This document shows, piece after piece, positions 22,959 through 35,339 of a stretch of DNA of 64,000 nt. This DNA comes from Hydractinia symbiolongicarpus. Its lineage: Eukaryota > Cnidaria > Hydrozoa > Anthoathecata > Hydractiniidae. Numbering within the stretch: the stretch's first letter is position 1; the number at the start of each line of letters is the position of its first letter. The translations under genes and the position numbers were made by a program. The DNA is taken from assembly GCF_029227915.1 (NCBI RefSeq), contig NC_079884.1, positions 31,498,001-31,562,000 of the forward strand. Direction: 5' to 3'. The notes beneath the pieces were generated by a model that was not told the DNA's origin, did not search any database, and saw nothing but the letters and a program-made list of their open reading frames with translations.

Positions 22959-24581
22959 ATGAGACTTGTAGTTTTCAAAAATGTTTTCATTTTTGATGAG
23001 ACGCTAAATGAAAGAAGTTTAATCGCCGGCAAACGAAAACCTGCGATTTCCCGTAAATCCCGGTCTCGGGCCGTATTGTCAAAAGTATACAAAGAAAGTA
23101 CCCAGGGTGTAAACTCATTTCCCGAACGATTTTTTAAATTATTATTTCACCACTAAAGCCCATGAGACTTGTAGTTTTTCAGAATGTTTTCATTTTTGAT
23201 GAGACGCTGAATAAAAGAAGTTTAATCGCCGGCAAACGAAAACTCGCCATTTCCCGTAAACCCTGGACTCGGTCCGTATACTCAAAAGTATACAAGGAAA
23301 GTACCCAGGGAGTAAACTCATTTCCCGAACGATTTTTTAAATTATTTTTTCACCACTAAAACGCATGAGACTTGTAGTTTTCAAAAGTGTTTTCATTTTT
23401 GATGAGACGCTGAATGAAAGAAGTTTAATCGCCGGCAAACGAAAACCTGCGATTTCCCGTAAATCCCGGACTCGGCCCGTATTGTCAAAAGTATACAAAG
23501 AAAGTACCCAGGGTGTAAACTCATTTCCCGAACGATTTTTTAAATTATTATTTCACCACTAAAGCCCATGAGACTTGTAGTTTTCAAAAATGTTTTCATT
23601 TTTGAAGAGACACTGAATAAAAGAAGTTTAATCGCCGGCAAACGAAAACCCGCCATTTCCCGTAAACCCCGGACTCGGCCCGTATAATCAAAAGTATACA
23701 AAGAAAGTACCCAGGGAGTAAACTCATTTCCCGAACGATTTCTTAAATTATTTTTTCACCACTAAAACGCATGAGACTTGTAGTTTTCAAAAATGTTTTC
23801 AATTTTGATGAGACGCTGAATGAAAGAAGTTTAATCGCCTGCAAACGAAAACGTGCGATTTCCCGTAAATCCCGGACTCGGCCCGTATAGTCAAAAGTAT
23901 ACAAAGAAAGTACCCAGGGTGTAAACTCATTTCACGAACGATTTTTTAAATTATTATTTCACCACTAAAGCCCATGAGAGTTGTAGTTTTTAAAAATGTT
24001 TTCATTTTTGATGAGACGCTGAATAAAAGAAGTTTAATCGCCGGCAAACGAAAACGTGCGATTTCCCGTAAATCCCGGACTCGGCCCGTATAGTCAAAAG
24101 TATACAAAGAAAGTACCCAGGGAGTAAACTCATTTCCCGAACGATTTTTTAAATTATTTTTTCACCACTAAAACGCATGAGACTTGTAGTTTTGAGAAAT
24201 GTTTTCATTTATGATGAGACGCTTAATGAAAGTGGTTTAATCGCCGGCAAACGAAAACCCGCGATTTCCCGTAAATCCCGGGCTTGGCCGTATAGTCGAA
24301 TGTATACAAAGAAAGTACCCTGTGAGTAAACTCATTTCCAAAACGATTTTTTAAATTATCTTTTCACTACTAAAACGCATGAGACTTGTAGTTTTCAAAA
24401 ATATTTTCATTTTGGATGAGACACTGAATAAAAGAAGTTTAATCGCCGGCAAACGAAAACCTGCGATTTCCCGTGAATCCCGGAGTCGGCCCGTATAGTC
24501 AAAAGTATACAAAGAAAGTACCCAGGGTGTAAACTCATTTCCAGAACGGTTTTTTAAATTATTATTTCACCACTAAAACGC
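22959..24581 (+). repeat. 8-monomer HOR, copy 1 (1,623 bp)
   Basis: Aligns to 24582-26155 at offset 1,623 bp (8 x 203 minus 1). The order of subtypes is GTATTGTC, GTATACTC, GTATTGTC, AAGAGACACTG, CAATTTTGATG, GAGAGTTGTAG, GAGAAATG and the N-type TACTAAAACG. Small differences include ACGTGCG against ACTTGCAAC near 24,055/25,678. Confidence 0.8.
23713..23827 (+). repeat. Single-copy form of the 115-bp segment
   Basis: This monomer carries the same GATTTCTTAAATT and TTTTCAATTTTGATG variants but continues directly into AGTTTAATCGCC without duplication. A second single-copy form lies at about 25336-25450. These look like the unduplicated progenitor state. Confidence 0.75.
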
Positions 24582-26155
24582 ATGAGACTTGTAGTTTTCA
24601 AAAATGTTTTCATTTTTGATGAGACGCTGAATGAAAGAAGTTTAATCGCCGGCAAACGAAAACCTGCGATTTCATGTAAATCCCGGACTCGGCCCGTATT
24701 GTCAAAAGTATACAAAGAAAGTACCCAGGGTGTAAACTCATTTCCCGAACGATTTTTTAAATTATTATTTCACCACTAAAGCCCATGAGACTTGTAGTTT
24801 TTAAGAATGTTTTCATTTTTGATGAGACGCTGAATAAAAGAAGTTTAATCGCCGGCAAACGAAAACTCGCCATTTCCCGTAAACCCTGGACTCGGTCCGT
24901 ATACTCAAAAGTATACAAGGAAAGTACCCAGGGAGTAAACTCATTTCCCGAACGATTTTTTAAATTATTTTTTCACCACTAAAACGCATGAGACTTGTAG
25001 TTTTCAAAAGTGTTTTCATTTTTGATGAGACGCTGAATGAAAGAAGTTTAATCGCCGGCAAACGAAAACCTGCGATTTCCCGTAAATCCCGGACTCGGCC
25101 CGTATTGTCAAAAGTATACAAAGAAAGTACCCAGGGTGTAAACTCATTTCCCGAACGATTTTTTAAATTATTATTTCACCACTAAAGCCCATGAGACTTG
25201 TAGTTTTCAAAAATGTTTTCATTTTTGAAGAGGCACTGAATAAAAGAAGTTTAATCGCCGGCAAACAAAAACCCGCCATTTCCCGTAAACCCCGGACTCG
25301 GCCCGTATAATCAAAAGTATACAAAGAAAGTACCCAGGGAGTAAACTCATTTCCCAAACGATTTCTTAAATTATTTTTTCACCACTAAAACGCATGAGAC
25401 TTGTAGTTTTCAAAAATGTTTTCAATTTCGATGAGACGCTGAATGAAAGAAGTTTAATCGCCGGCAAACGAAAACGTGCGATTTCCCGTAAATCCCGGAC
25501 TTGGCCCGTATAGTCAAAAGTATACAAAGAAAGTACCCAGGGTGTAAACTCATTTCACGAACGATTTTTTAAATTATTATTTCACCACTAAAGCCCATGA
25601 GAGTTGTAGTTTTTAAAAATGTTTTCATTTTTGATGAGACGCTGAATAAAAGAAGTTTAATCGCCGGCAAACGAAAACTTGCAACTTCCCGTAAATCCCG
25701 GACTCGGCCCGTATAGTCAAAAGTATACAAAGAAAGTACCCAGGGAGTAAACTCATTTCCCGAACGATTTTTTAAATTATTTTTTCACCACTAAAACGCA
25801 TGAGACTTGTAGTTTTGAGAAATGTTTTCATTTATGATGAGACGCTTAATGAAAGTGGTTTAATCGCCGGCAAACGAAAACCCGCGATTTCCCGTAAATC
25901 CCGGGCTTGGCCGTATAGTCGAATGTATACAAAGAAAGTACCCTGTGAGTAAACTCATTTCCAAAACGATTTTTTAAATTATCTTTTCACTACTAAAACG
26001 CATGAGACTTGTAGTTTTCAAAAATATTTTCATTTTGGATGAGACACTGAATAAAAGAAGTTTAATCGCCGGCAAACGAAAACCTGCGATTTCCCGTGAA
26101 TCCCGGAGTCGGCCCGTATAGTCAAAAGTATACAAAGAAAGTACCCAGGGTGTAA
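24582..26155 (+). repeat. 8-monomer HOR, copy 2
   Basis: Second copy of 22959-24581. After about 26,155 the sequence instead repeats the previous three monomers (25,55x-26,155) at an offset of 608 bp, giving the GAGAAATG monomer at 25816 and again at 26424. Confidence 0.8.
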
Positions 26156-26423
26156 ACTCATTTCACGAACGATTTTTTAAATTATTATTTCACCACTAAA
26201 GCCCATGAGAGTTGTAGTTTTTAAAAATGTTTTCATTTTTGATGAGACGCTGAATAAAAGAAGTTTAATCGCCGGCAAACGAAAACTTGCAACTTCCCGT
26301 AAATCCCGGACTCGGCCCGTATAGTCAAAAGTATACAAAGAAAGTACCCAGGGAGTAAACTCACTTCCCGAACGATTTTTTAAATTATTTTTTCACCACT
26401 AAAACGCATGAGACTTGTAGTTT

Positions 26424-28044
26424 TGAGAAATGTTTTCATTTATGATGAGACGCTTAATGAAAGTGGTTTAATCGCCGGCAAACGAAAACCCGCGATTTCC
26501 CGTAAATCCCGGGCTTGGCCGTATAGTCGAATGTATACAAAGAAAGTACCCTGTGAGTAAACTCATTTCCAAAACGATTTTTTAAATTATCTTTTCACTA
26601 CTAAAACGCATGAGACTTGTAGTTTTCAAAAATTTTTTCATTTTGGATGAGACACTGAATAAAAGAAGTTTAATCGCCGGCAAACGAAAACCTGCGATTT
26701 CCCGTGAATCCCGGAGTCGGCCCGTATAGTCAAAAGTATACAAAGAAAGTACCCAGGGTGTAAACTCATTTCCAGAACGGTTTTTTAAATTATTAATTCA
26801 CCACTAAAGCCCATGAGAGTTGTAGTTTTTAAAAATGTTTTCATTTTTGATGAGACGCCTAATGAAAGTGGTTTAATCGCCGGCAAACGAAAACCCGCGA
26901 TTTCCCGTAAATCCCAAGCTTGGCCGTATAGTCGAATGTATACAAAGAAAGTACCCTGTGAGTAAACTCATTTCCAAAACGATTTTTAAATTATCTTTTT
27001 ACCACTAAAACGCATGAGACTTGTAGTTTTCAAAAATGTTTTCATTTTTGATGAGACACTGAATAAAAGAAGTTTAATCGCCGGCAAACGAAAACCCGCC
27101 ATTTCCCGTAAATCCCGGGCTTGGCCCGTATAGTCAAAAGTATTCAAAGAAAGTACCCAGGGAGTAAACTCATTTCCCGAACGATTTTTTATATTATTTT
27201 TTCACCACTAAAACACATGAGACTTGTAGTTTTCAAAAATGTTTTCATTTTTGATGAGACGCTGAATAAAAGAAGTTTAATCACCGGCAAACGAAAACCC
27301 ACCATTTCCCGTAAACCCCTGACTCGGCCCGTTTACTCAAAAGTATACAAAGAAAGTACCCAGGGAGTAAACTCATTTCCCGAACGATTTTTTAAATTCA
27401 TTTTTCACCACTAAAACGCATGAGACTTGTAGTTTTCAAAAATGTTTTCATTTTAGATAAGACGCTGAATAAAAGAAGTTTAATCGCCGGCAAACGAAAA
27501 CCTGCGATTTCCCGTAAATCCCGGACTCGGCCCGTATAGTCAAAAGTATACAAAGAAAGTACCCAGGAAGTAAACTCATTTCACGAACGATTTTTTAAAT
27601 TATTTTTTCACCACTAAAACGCATGAGACTTGTAGTTTTCAGAAATGTTTTCATTTTTGATGATGCGCTTAATGAAAGTGGTTTAATCGCCGGCAAACGA
27701 AAACGTGCGATTTCCCGTAAATCCCGGACTCGGCCCGTATAGTCAAAAGTATACAAAGAAAGTACCCAGGGTGTAAACTCATTTCACGAACGATTTTTTA
27801 AATTATTATTTCACCACTAAAGCCCATGAGAGTTGTAGTTTTTAAAAATGTTTTCATTTTTGATGAGACGCTGAATAAAAGAAGTTTAATCGCCGGCAAA
27901 CGAAAACTTGCAACTTCCCGTAAATCCCGGACTCGGCCCGTATAGTCAAAAGTATACAAAGAAAGTACCCAGGGAGTAAACTCATTTCCCGAACGATTTT
28001 TTAAATTATTTTTTCACCACTAAAACGCATGAGACTTGTAGTTT
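26424..28044 (+). repeat. 8-monomer HOR J, copy 1 (1,621 bp)
   Basis: Defined by the recurring GAGAAATG monomer at 26424, 28045, 29463 and 31084. Markers inside are GTTTTTTAAATTATTAATTC, CCCAAGCTTGGCC (an AAGCTT variant of the IR3 region), TATTCAAAG, TTAAATTCATTTTTC and the GATGATGCGC monomer. Confidence 0.82.
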
Positions 28045-29462
28045 TGAGAAATGTTTTCATTTATGATGAGACGCTTAATGAAAGTGGTTTAATCGCCGGC
28101 AAACGAAAACCCGCGATTTCCCGTAAATCCCGGGCTTGGCCGTATAGTCGAATGTATACAAAGAAAGTACCCTGTGAGTAAACTCATTTCCAAAACGATT
28201 TTTTAAATTATCTTTTCACTACTAAAACGCATGAGACTTGTAGTTTTCAAAAATATTTTCATTTTGGATGAGACACTGAATAAAAGAAGTTTAATCGCCG
28301 GCAAACGAAAACCTGCGATTTCCCGTGAATCCCGGAGTCGGCCCGTATAGTCAAAAGTATACAAAGAAAGTACCCAGGGTGTAAACTCATTTCCAGAACG
28401 GTTTTTTAAATTATTAATTCACCACTAAAGCCCATGAGAGTTGTAGTTTTTAAAAATGTTTTCATTTTTGATGAGACGCTTAATGAAAGTGGTTTAATCG
28501 CCGGCAAACGAAAACCCGCGATTTCCCGTAAATCCCAAGCTTGGCCGTATAGTCGAATGTATACAAAGAAAGTACCCTGTGAGTAAACTCATTTCCAAAA
28601 CGATTTTTAAATTATCTTTTTACCACTAAAACGCATGAGACTTGTAGTTTTCAAAAATGTTTTCATTTTTGATGAGACACTGAATAAAAGAAGTTTAATC
28701 GCCGGCAAACGAAAACCCGCCATTTCCCGTAAATCCCGGGCTTGGCCCGTATAGTCAAAAGTATTCAAAGAAAGTACCCAGGGAGTAAACTCATTTCCCG
28801 AACGATTTTTTATATTATTTTTTCACCACTAAAACACATGAGACTTGTAGTTTTCAAAAATGTTTTCATTTTTGATGAGACGCTGAATAAAAGAAGTTTA
28901 ATCACCGGCAAACGAAAACCCGCCATTTCCCGTAAACCCCTGACTCGGCCCGTTTACTCAAAAGTATACAAAGAAAGTACCCAGGGAGTAAACTCATTTC
29001 CCGAACGATTTTTTAAATTCATTTTTCACCACTAAAACGCATGAGACTTGTAGTTTTCAAAAATGTTTTCATTTTTGATAAGACGCTGAATAAAAGAAGT
29101 TTAATCGCCGGCAAACGAAAACGTGCGATTTCCCGTAAATCCCGGACTCGGCCCGTATAGTCAAAAGTATACAAAGAAAGTACCCAGGGTGTAAACTCAT
29201 TTCACGAACGATTTTTTAAATTATTATTTCACCACTAAAGCCCATGAGAGTTGTAGTTTTTAAAAATGTTTTCATTTTTGATGAGACGCTGAATAAAAGA
29301 AGTTTAATCGCCGGCAAACGAAAACTTGCAACTTCCCGTAAATCCCGGACTCGGCCCGTATAGTCAAAAGTATACAAAGAAAGTACCCAGGGAGTAAACT
29401 CATTTCCCGAACGATTTTTTAAATTATTTTTTCACCACTAAAACGCATGAGACTTGTAGTTT
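28045..29462 (+). repeat. HOR J, copy 2 with one monomer deleted (1,418 bp)
   Basis: Same order as 26424-28044 but 203 bp shorter. At about 29,115-29,130 the GATAAGACGC monomer runs straight into the GAAAACGTGCG monomer. The CCCAGGAAG / GATGATGCGC monomer found in copies 1 and 3 is missing. The deletion keeps register. Confidence 0.82.
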
Positions 29463-31083
29463 TGAGAAATGTTTTCATTTATGATGAGACGCTTAATGAA
29501 AGTGGTTTAATCGCCGGCAAACGAAAACCCGCGATTTCCCGTAAATCCCGGGCTAGGCCGTATAGTCGAATGTATACAAAGAAAGTACCCTGTGAGTAAA
29601 CTCATTTCCAAATTGATTTTTTAAATTATCTTTTCACTACTAAAACGCATGAGACTTGTAGTTTTCAAAAATATTTTCATTTTGGATGAGACACTGAATA
29701 AAAGAAGTTTAATCGCCGGCAAACGAAAACCTGCGATTTCCCGTGAATCCCGGAGTCGGCCCGTATAGTCAAAAGTATACAAAGAAAGTACCCAGGGTGT
29801 AAACTCATTTCCAGAACGGTTTTTTAAATTATTAATTCACCACTAAAGCCCATGAGAGTTGTAGTTTTTAAAAATGTTTTCATTTTTGATGAGACGCTTA
29901 ATGAAAGTGGTTTAATCGCCGGCAAACGAAAACCCGCGATTTCCCGTAAATCCCAAGCTTGGCCGTATAGTCGAATATATACAAAGAAAGTACCCTGTGA
30001 GTAAACTCATTTCCAAAACGATTTTTAAATTATCTTTTTACCACTAAAACGCATGAGACTTGTAGTTTTCAAAAATGTTTTCATTTTTGATGAGACACTG
30101 AATAAAAGAAGTTTAATCGCCGGCAAACGAAAACCCGCCATTTCCCGTAAATCCCGGGCTTGGCCCGTATAGTCAAAAGTATTCAAAGAAAGTACCCAGG
30201 GAGTAAACTCATTTCCCGAACGATTTTTTATATTATTTTTTCACCACTAAAACACATGAGACTTGTAGTTTTCAAAAATGTTTTCATTTTTGATGAGACG
30301 CTGAATAAAAGAAGTTTAATCACCGGCAAACGAAAACCCGCCATTTCCCGTAAACCCCTGACTCGGCCCGTTTACTCAAAAGTATACAAAGAAAGTACCC
30401 AGGGAGTAAACTCATTTCCCGAACGATTTTTTAAATTCATTTTTCACCACTAAAACGCATGAGACTTGTAGTTTTCAAAAATGTTTTCATTTTTGATAAG
30501 ACGCTGAATAAAAGAAGTTTAATCGCCGGCAAACGAAAACCTGCGATTTCCCGTAAATCCCGGACTCGGCCCGTATAGTCAGAAGTATACAAAGAAAGTA
30601 CCCAGGAAGTAAACTCATTTCACGAACGATTTTTTAAATTATTTTTTCACCACTAAAACGCATGAGACTTGTAGTTTTCAGAAATGTTTTCATTTTTGAT
30701 GATGCGCTTAATGAAAGTGGTTTAATCGCCGGCAAACGAAAACCCGCGATTTCCCGTAAATCCCGGGCTTGGCCCGTATAGTCAAAAGTATACAAAGATA
30801 GTACCCATGGAGTAAGCTCATTTCCCGAACGATTTTTTATATTATTTTTTCACCACTAAAACGCATGAGACTTGTAGTTTTCAAAAATGTTTTCACTTCT
30901 GATGAGACGCTGATTAAAAGAAGTTTAATCGCCGGCAAACGAAAACCCGCCATTTCCCGTAAACCCCGGACTCGGCCCGTATAATCAAAAGTATACAAAG
31001 AAAGTACCCAGGGAGTAAACTCATTTCCCGAACGATTTTTTAAATTCTTTTCTCACCACTAAAACGCATGAGACTTGTAGTTT
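29463..31083 (+). repeat. HOR J, copy 3 (1,621 bp, right end diverged)
   Basis: Follows copy 1 closely to about 30,750. It then carries a different last monomer, with AAGATAGTACCCATGGAGTAAGC, before the next GAGAAATG monomer at 31084. One N-type monomer here reads CCAAATTGATTTT (~29,610), a private change. Confidence 0.78.
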
Positions 31084-32392
31084 TGAGAAATGTTTTCATT
31101 TTTGATGAGACGCTTAATGAAAGTGGTTTCATCGCCGGCAAACGAAAACCCGCGATTTCCCGTAAATCCCGGGCTTGGCCGTATAGTCGAATGTATACAA
31201 AGAAAGTACCCTGTGAGTAAACTCATTTCCAAAACGATTTTTTAAATTATCTTTTCACTACTAAAACGCATGAGACTTGTAGTTTTCAAAAATATTTTCA
31301 TTTTGGATGAGACACTGAATAAAAGAAGTTTAATCGCCGGCAAACGAAAACCTGCGATTTCCCGTGAATCCCGGAGTCGGCCCGTATAGTCAAAAGTATA
31401 CAAAGAAAGTACCCAGGGAGTAAACTCATTTCCCGAACCTTTTTTTAAATTATTTTTTCACCACTAAAGCGCATGAGACTTGTAGTTTTGAGAAATGTTT
31501 TCATTTTTGATGAGACGCTTAATGAAAGTGATTTAATCGACGGCAAACGAAAACCCGCGATTTCCCGTAAATCCCGGGCTTGGCCGTATAGTCGAATGTA
31601 TACAAAGAAAGTACCCTGTGAGTAAACTCATTTCCAAAACGATTTTTTAAATTATCTTTTCACTACTAAAACGCATGAGACTTGTAGTTTTCAAAAATAT
31701 TTTCATTTTTGATGAGACACTGAATAAAAGAAGTTTAATCGCCGGCAAACGAAAACCTTCGATTTCCCGTGAATCCCGGAGTCGCCCCGTATAGTCAAAA
31801 GTATACAAAGAAAGTACCCAGGGTGTAAACTCATTTCCAGAACGGTTTTTTAAATTATTATTTCACCACTAAAGCCCATGAGACTTGTAGTTTTTAAAAA
31901 TGTTTTCATTTTTGATGGGACGCTGAATGAAAGAAGTTTAATCGCCAGCAAACGAAAACGTGCGATTTCCCGTAAATCCCGGGCTTGGCCCGTATAGTCA
32001 AAAGTATACAAAGATAGTACCCAGGGAGTAAGCTCATTTCCCGAACGATTTTTTATATTATTTTTTCACCACTAAAACGCATGAGACTTGTAGTTTTCAA
32101 AAATGTTTTCACTTTTGATGAGACGCTGAATAAAAGAAGTTTAATCGCCGGCAAACGAAAATCCGCCATTTCCCGTAAACCCCGGACTCGGCCCGTATAA
32201 TCAAAAGTATACAAAGAAAGTACCCAGGGAGTAAACTCATTTCCCAAACGATTTTTTAAATTCTTTTCTCACCACTAAAACGCATGAGACTTGTAGTTTT
32301 GAGAAATGTTTTCATTTTTGATGAGACGCTTAATGAAAGTGGTTTCATCGCCGGCAAACGAAAACCCGCGATTTCCCGTAAATCCCGGGCTT
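31084..32392 (+). repeat. Mixed monomers leading into the 3-monomer HOR
   Basis: No gene. GAGAAATG monomers lie at 31084, 31489 and 32300. The subtype with GTGATTTAATCGACGGC, a change in the otherwise conserved GCCGGC core, first appears at about 31,525-31,545. The GGGACGCTGAATG variant (GATGGGACG) appears at about 31,915. Confidence 0.7.
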
Positions 32393-32906
32393 GGCCGTAT
32401 AGTCGAATGTATACAAAGAAAGTACCCTGTGAGTAAACTCATTTCCAAAACGATTTTTTAAATTATCTTTTCACTACTAAAACGCATGAGACTTGTAGTT
32501 TTCAAAAATATTTTCATTTTGGATGAGACACTGAATAAAAGAAGTTTAATCGCCGGCAAACGAAAACCTGCGATTTCCCGTGAATCCCGGAGTCGGCCCG
32601 TATAGTCAAAAGTATACAAAGAAAGTACCAAGGGTGTAAACTCATTTCCAGAACGGTTTTTTAAATTATTATTTCACCACTAAAGCCCATGAGACTTGTA
32701 GTTTTTAAAAATGTTTTCATTTTTGATGGGACGCTGAATGAAAGAAGTTTAATCGCCAGCAAACGAAAACGTGCGATTTCCCGTAAATCCCGGACTCGGC
32801 CCGTATAGTCAAAAGTATACAAAGAAAGTACCCAGTGTGTAAACTCATTTCCCGAACGATTTTTCAAATTATTATTTCACCACTAAAGCCCATGAGACTT
32901 GTAGTT
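31966..32906 (+). repeat. 940-bp block, copy 1
   Basis: Aligns to 34399-35339 at offset 2,433 bp (12 monomers minus 3). It overlaps the first unit of the 608-bp HOR, whose expansion lies between the two copies of this block. Confidence 0.78.
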
Positions 32907-34020
32907 TTGAGAAATGTTTTCATTTTTGATGAGACGCTTAATGAAAGTGATTTAATCGACGGCAAACGAAAACCCGCGATTTCCCGTAAATCCCGGGCTT
33001 GGCCGTATAGTCGAATGTATACAAAGAAAGTACCCTGTGAGTAAACTCATTTCCAAAACGATTTTTTAAATTATCTTTTCACTACTAAAACGCATGAGAC
33101 TTGTAGTTTTCAAAAATATTTTCATTTTGGATGAGACACTGAATAAAAGAAGTTTAATCGCCGGCAAACGAAAACCTGCGATTTCCCGTGAATCCCGGAG
33201 TCGGCCCGTATAGTCAAAAGTATACAAAGAAAGTACCAAGGGTGTAAACTCATTTCCAGAACGGTTTTTTAAATTATTATTTCACCACTAAAGCCCATGA
33301 GACTTGTAGTTTTTAAAAATGTTTTCATTTTTGATGGGACGCTGAATGAAAGAAGTTTAATCGCCAGCAAACGAAAACGTGCGATTTCCCGTAAATCCCG
33401 GACTCGGCCCGTATAGTCAAAAGTATACAAAGAAAGTACCCAGTGTGTAAACTCATTTCCCGAACGATTTTTCAAATTATTATTTCACCACTAAAGCCCA
33501 TGAGACTTGTAGTTTTGAGAAATGTTTTCATTTTTGATGAGACGCTTAATGAAAGTGATTTAATCGACGGCAAACGAAAACCCGCGATTTCCCGTAAATC
33601 CCGGGCTTGGCCGTATAGTCGAATGTATACAAAGAAAGTACCCTGTGAGTAAACTCATTTCCAAAACGATTTTTTAAATTATCTTTTCACTACTAAAACG
33701 CATGAGACTTGTAGTTTTCAAAAATATTTTCATTTTTGATGAGACACTGAATAAAAGAAGTTTAATCGCCGGCAAACGAAAACCTGCGATTTCCCGTGAA
33801 TCCCGGAGTCGGCCCGTATAGTCAAAAGTATACAAAGAAAGTACCCAGGGTGTAAACTCATTTCCAGAACGGTTTTTTAAATTATTATTTCACCACTAAA
33901 GCCCATGAGACTTGTAGTTTTTAAAAATGTTTTCATTTTTGATGGGACGCTGAATGAAAGAAGTTTAATCGCCAGCAAACGAAAACGTGCGATTTCCCGT
34001 AAATCCCGGACTCGGCCCGT
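32393..34020 (+). repeat. 3-monomer HOR, about 2.7 copies of 608 bp
   Basis: Units start near 32393, 33001 and 33609, each with N-type, GATGGGACG and GAGAAATG/GACGGC monomers in that order. The GAGAAATG anchors at 32300, 32908 and 33516 are 608 bp apart (3 x 203 minus 1). The GTACCAAGGGTG variant is in units 1 and 2 only; the third has GTACCCAGGGTG and TTTTTGATGAGACACTG. Confidence 0.8.
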
Positions 34021-34398
34021 ATAGTCAAAAGTATACAAAGAAAGTACCCTTTGAGTAAACTCATTTCCAAAACGATTTTTTAAATTATCTTTTCACTACT
34101 AAAACGCATGAGACTTGTAGTTTTCAGAAATGTTTTCATTTTTGATGATGCGCTTAATGAAAGTGGTTTAATCGCCGGCAAACGAAAACCCGCGATTTCC
34201 CGTAAATCCCGGGCTTGGCCCGTATAGTCGAATGTATACAAAGAAAGTACCCTGTGAGTAAACTCATTTCCAAAACGATTTTTTAAATTATCTTTTCACT
34301 ACTAAAACGCATGAGACTTGTAGTTTTCAGAAATGTTTTCATTTTTGATGATGCGCTTAATGAAAGTGGTTTAATTGCCGGCAAACGAAAACCCGCGA

Positions 34399-35339
34399 TT
34401 TCCCGTAAATCCCGGGCTTGGCCCGTATAGTCAAAAGTATACAAAGATAGTACCCAGGGAGTAAGCTCATTTCCCGAACGATTTTTTATATTATTTTTTC
34501 ACCACTAAAACGCATGAGACTTGTAGTTTTCAAAAATGTTTTCACTTTTGATGAGACGCTGAATAAAAGAAGTTTAATCGCCGGCAAACGAAAATCCGCC
34601 ATTTCCCGTAAACCCCGGACTCGGCCCGTATAATCAAAAGTATACAAAGAAAGTACCCAGGGAGTAAACTCATTTCCCAAACGATTTTTTAAATTCTTTT
34701 CTCACCACTAAAACGCATGAGACTTGTAGTTTTGAGAAATGTTTTCATTTTTGATGAGACGCTTAATGAAAGTGGTTTCATCGCCGGCAAACGAAAACCC
34801 GCGATTTCCCGTAAATCCCGGGCTTGGCCGTATAGTCGAATGTATACAAAGAAAGTACCCTGTGAGTAAACTCATTTCCAAAACGATTTTTTAAATTATC
34901 TTTTCACTACTAAAACGCATGAGACTTGTAGTTTTCAAAAATATTTTCATTTTGGATGAGACACTGAATAAAAGAAGTTTAATCGCCGGCAAACGAAAAC
35001 CTGCGATTTCCCGTGAATCCCGGAGTCGGCCCGTATAGTCAAAAGTATACAAAGAAAGTACCAAGGGTGTAAACTCATTTCCAGAACGGTTTTTTAAATT
35101 ATTATTTCACCACTAAAGCCCATGAGACTTGTAGTTTTTAAAAATGTTTTCATTTTTGATGGGACGCTGAATGAAAGAAGTTTAATCGCCAGCAAACGAA
35201 AACGTGCGATTTCCCGTAAATCCCGGACTCGGCCCGTATAGTCAAAAGTATACAAAGAAAGTACCCAGTGTGTAAACTCATTTCCCGAACGATTTTTCAA
35301 ATTATTATTTCACCACTAAAGCCCATGAGACTTGTAGTT
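34399..35339 (+). repeat. 940-bp block, copy 2
   Basis: Second copy of 31966-32906. It ends where copy 1 goes into the GAGAAATG monomer and this copy goes into TTTTTAAAAATG. The stretch 34,050-34,398 before it has two N-type monomers in near succession, each followed by GATGATGCGC. Confidence 0.78.

Noticed and set aside
29600-29640. CCAAATTGATTTT variant as a possible insertion site
   Set aside because: It is a two-base substitution in one N-type monomer. Monomer length and flanks are unchanged.
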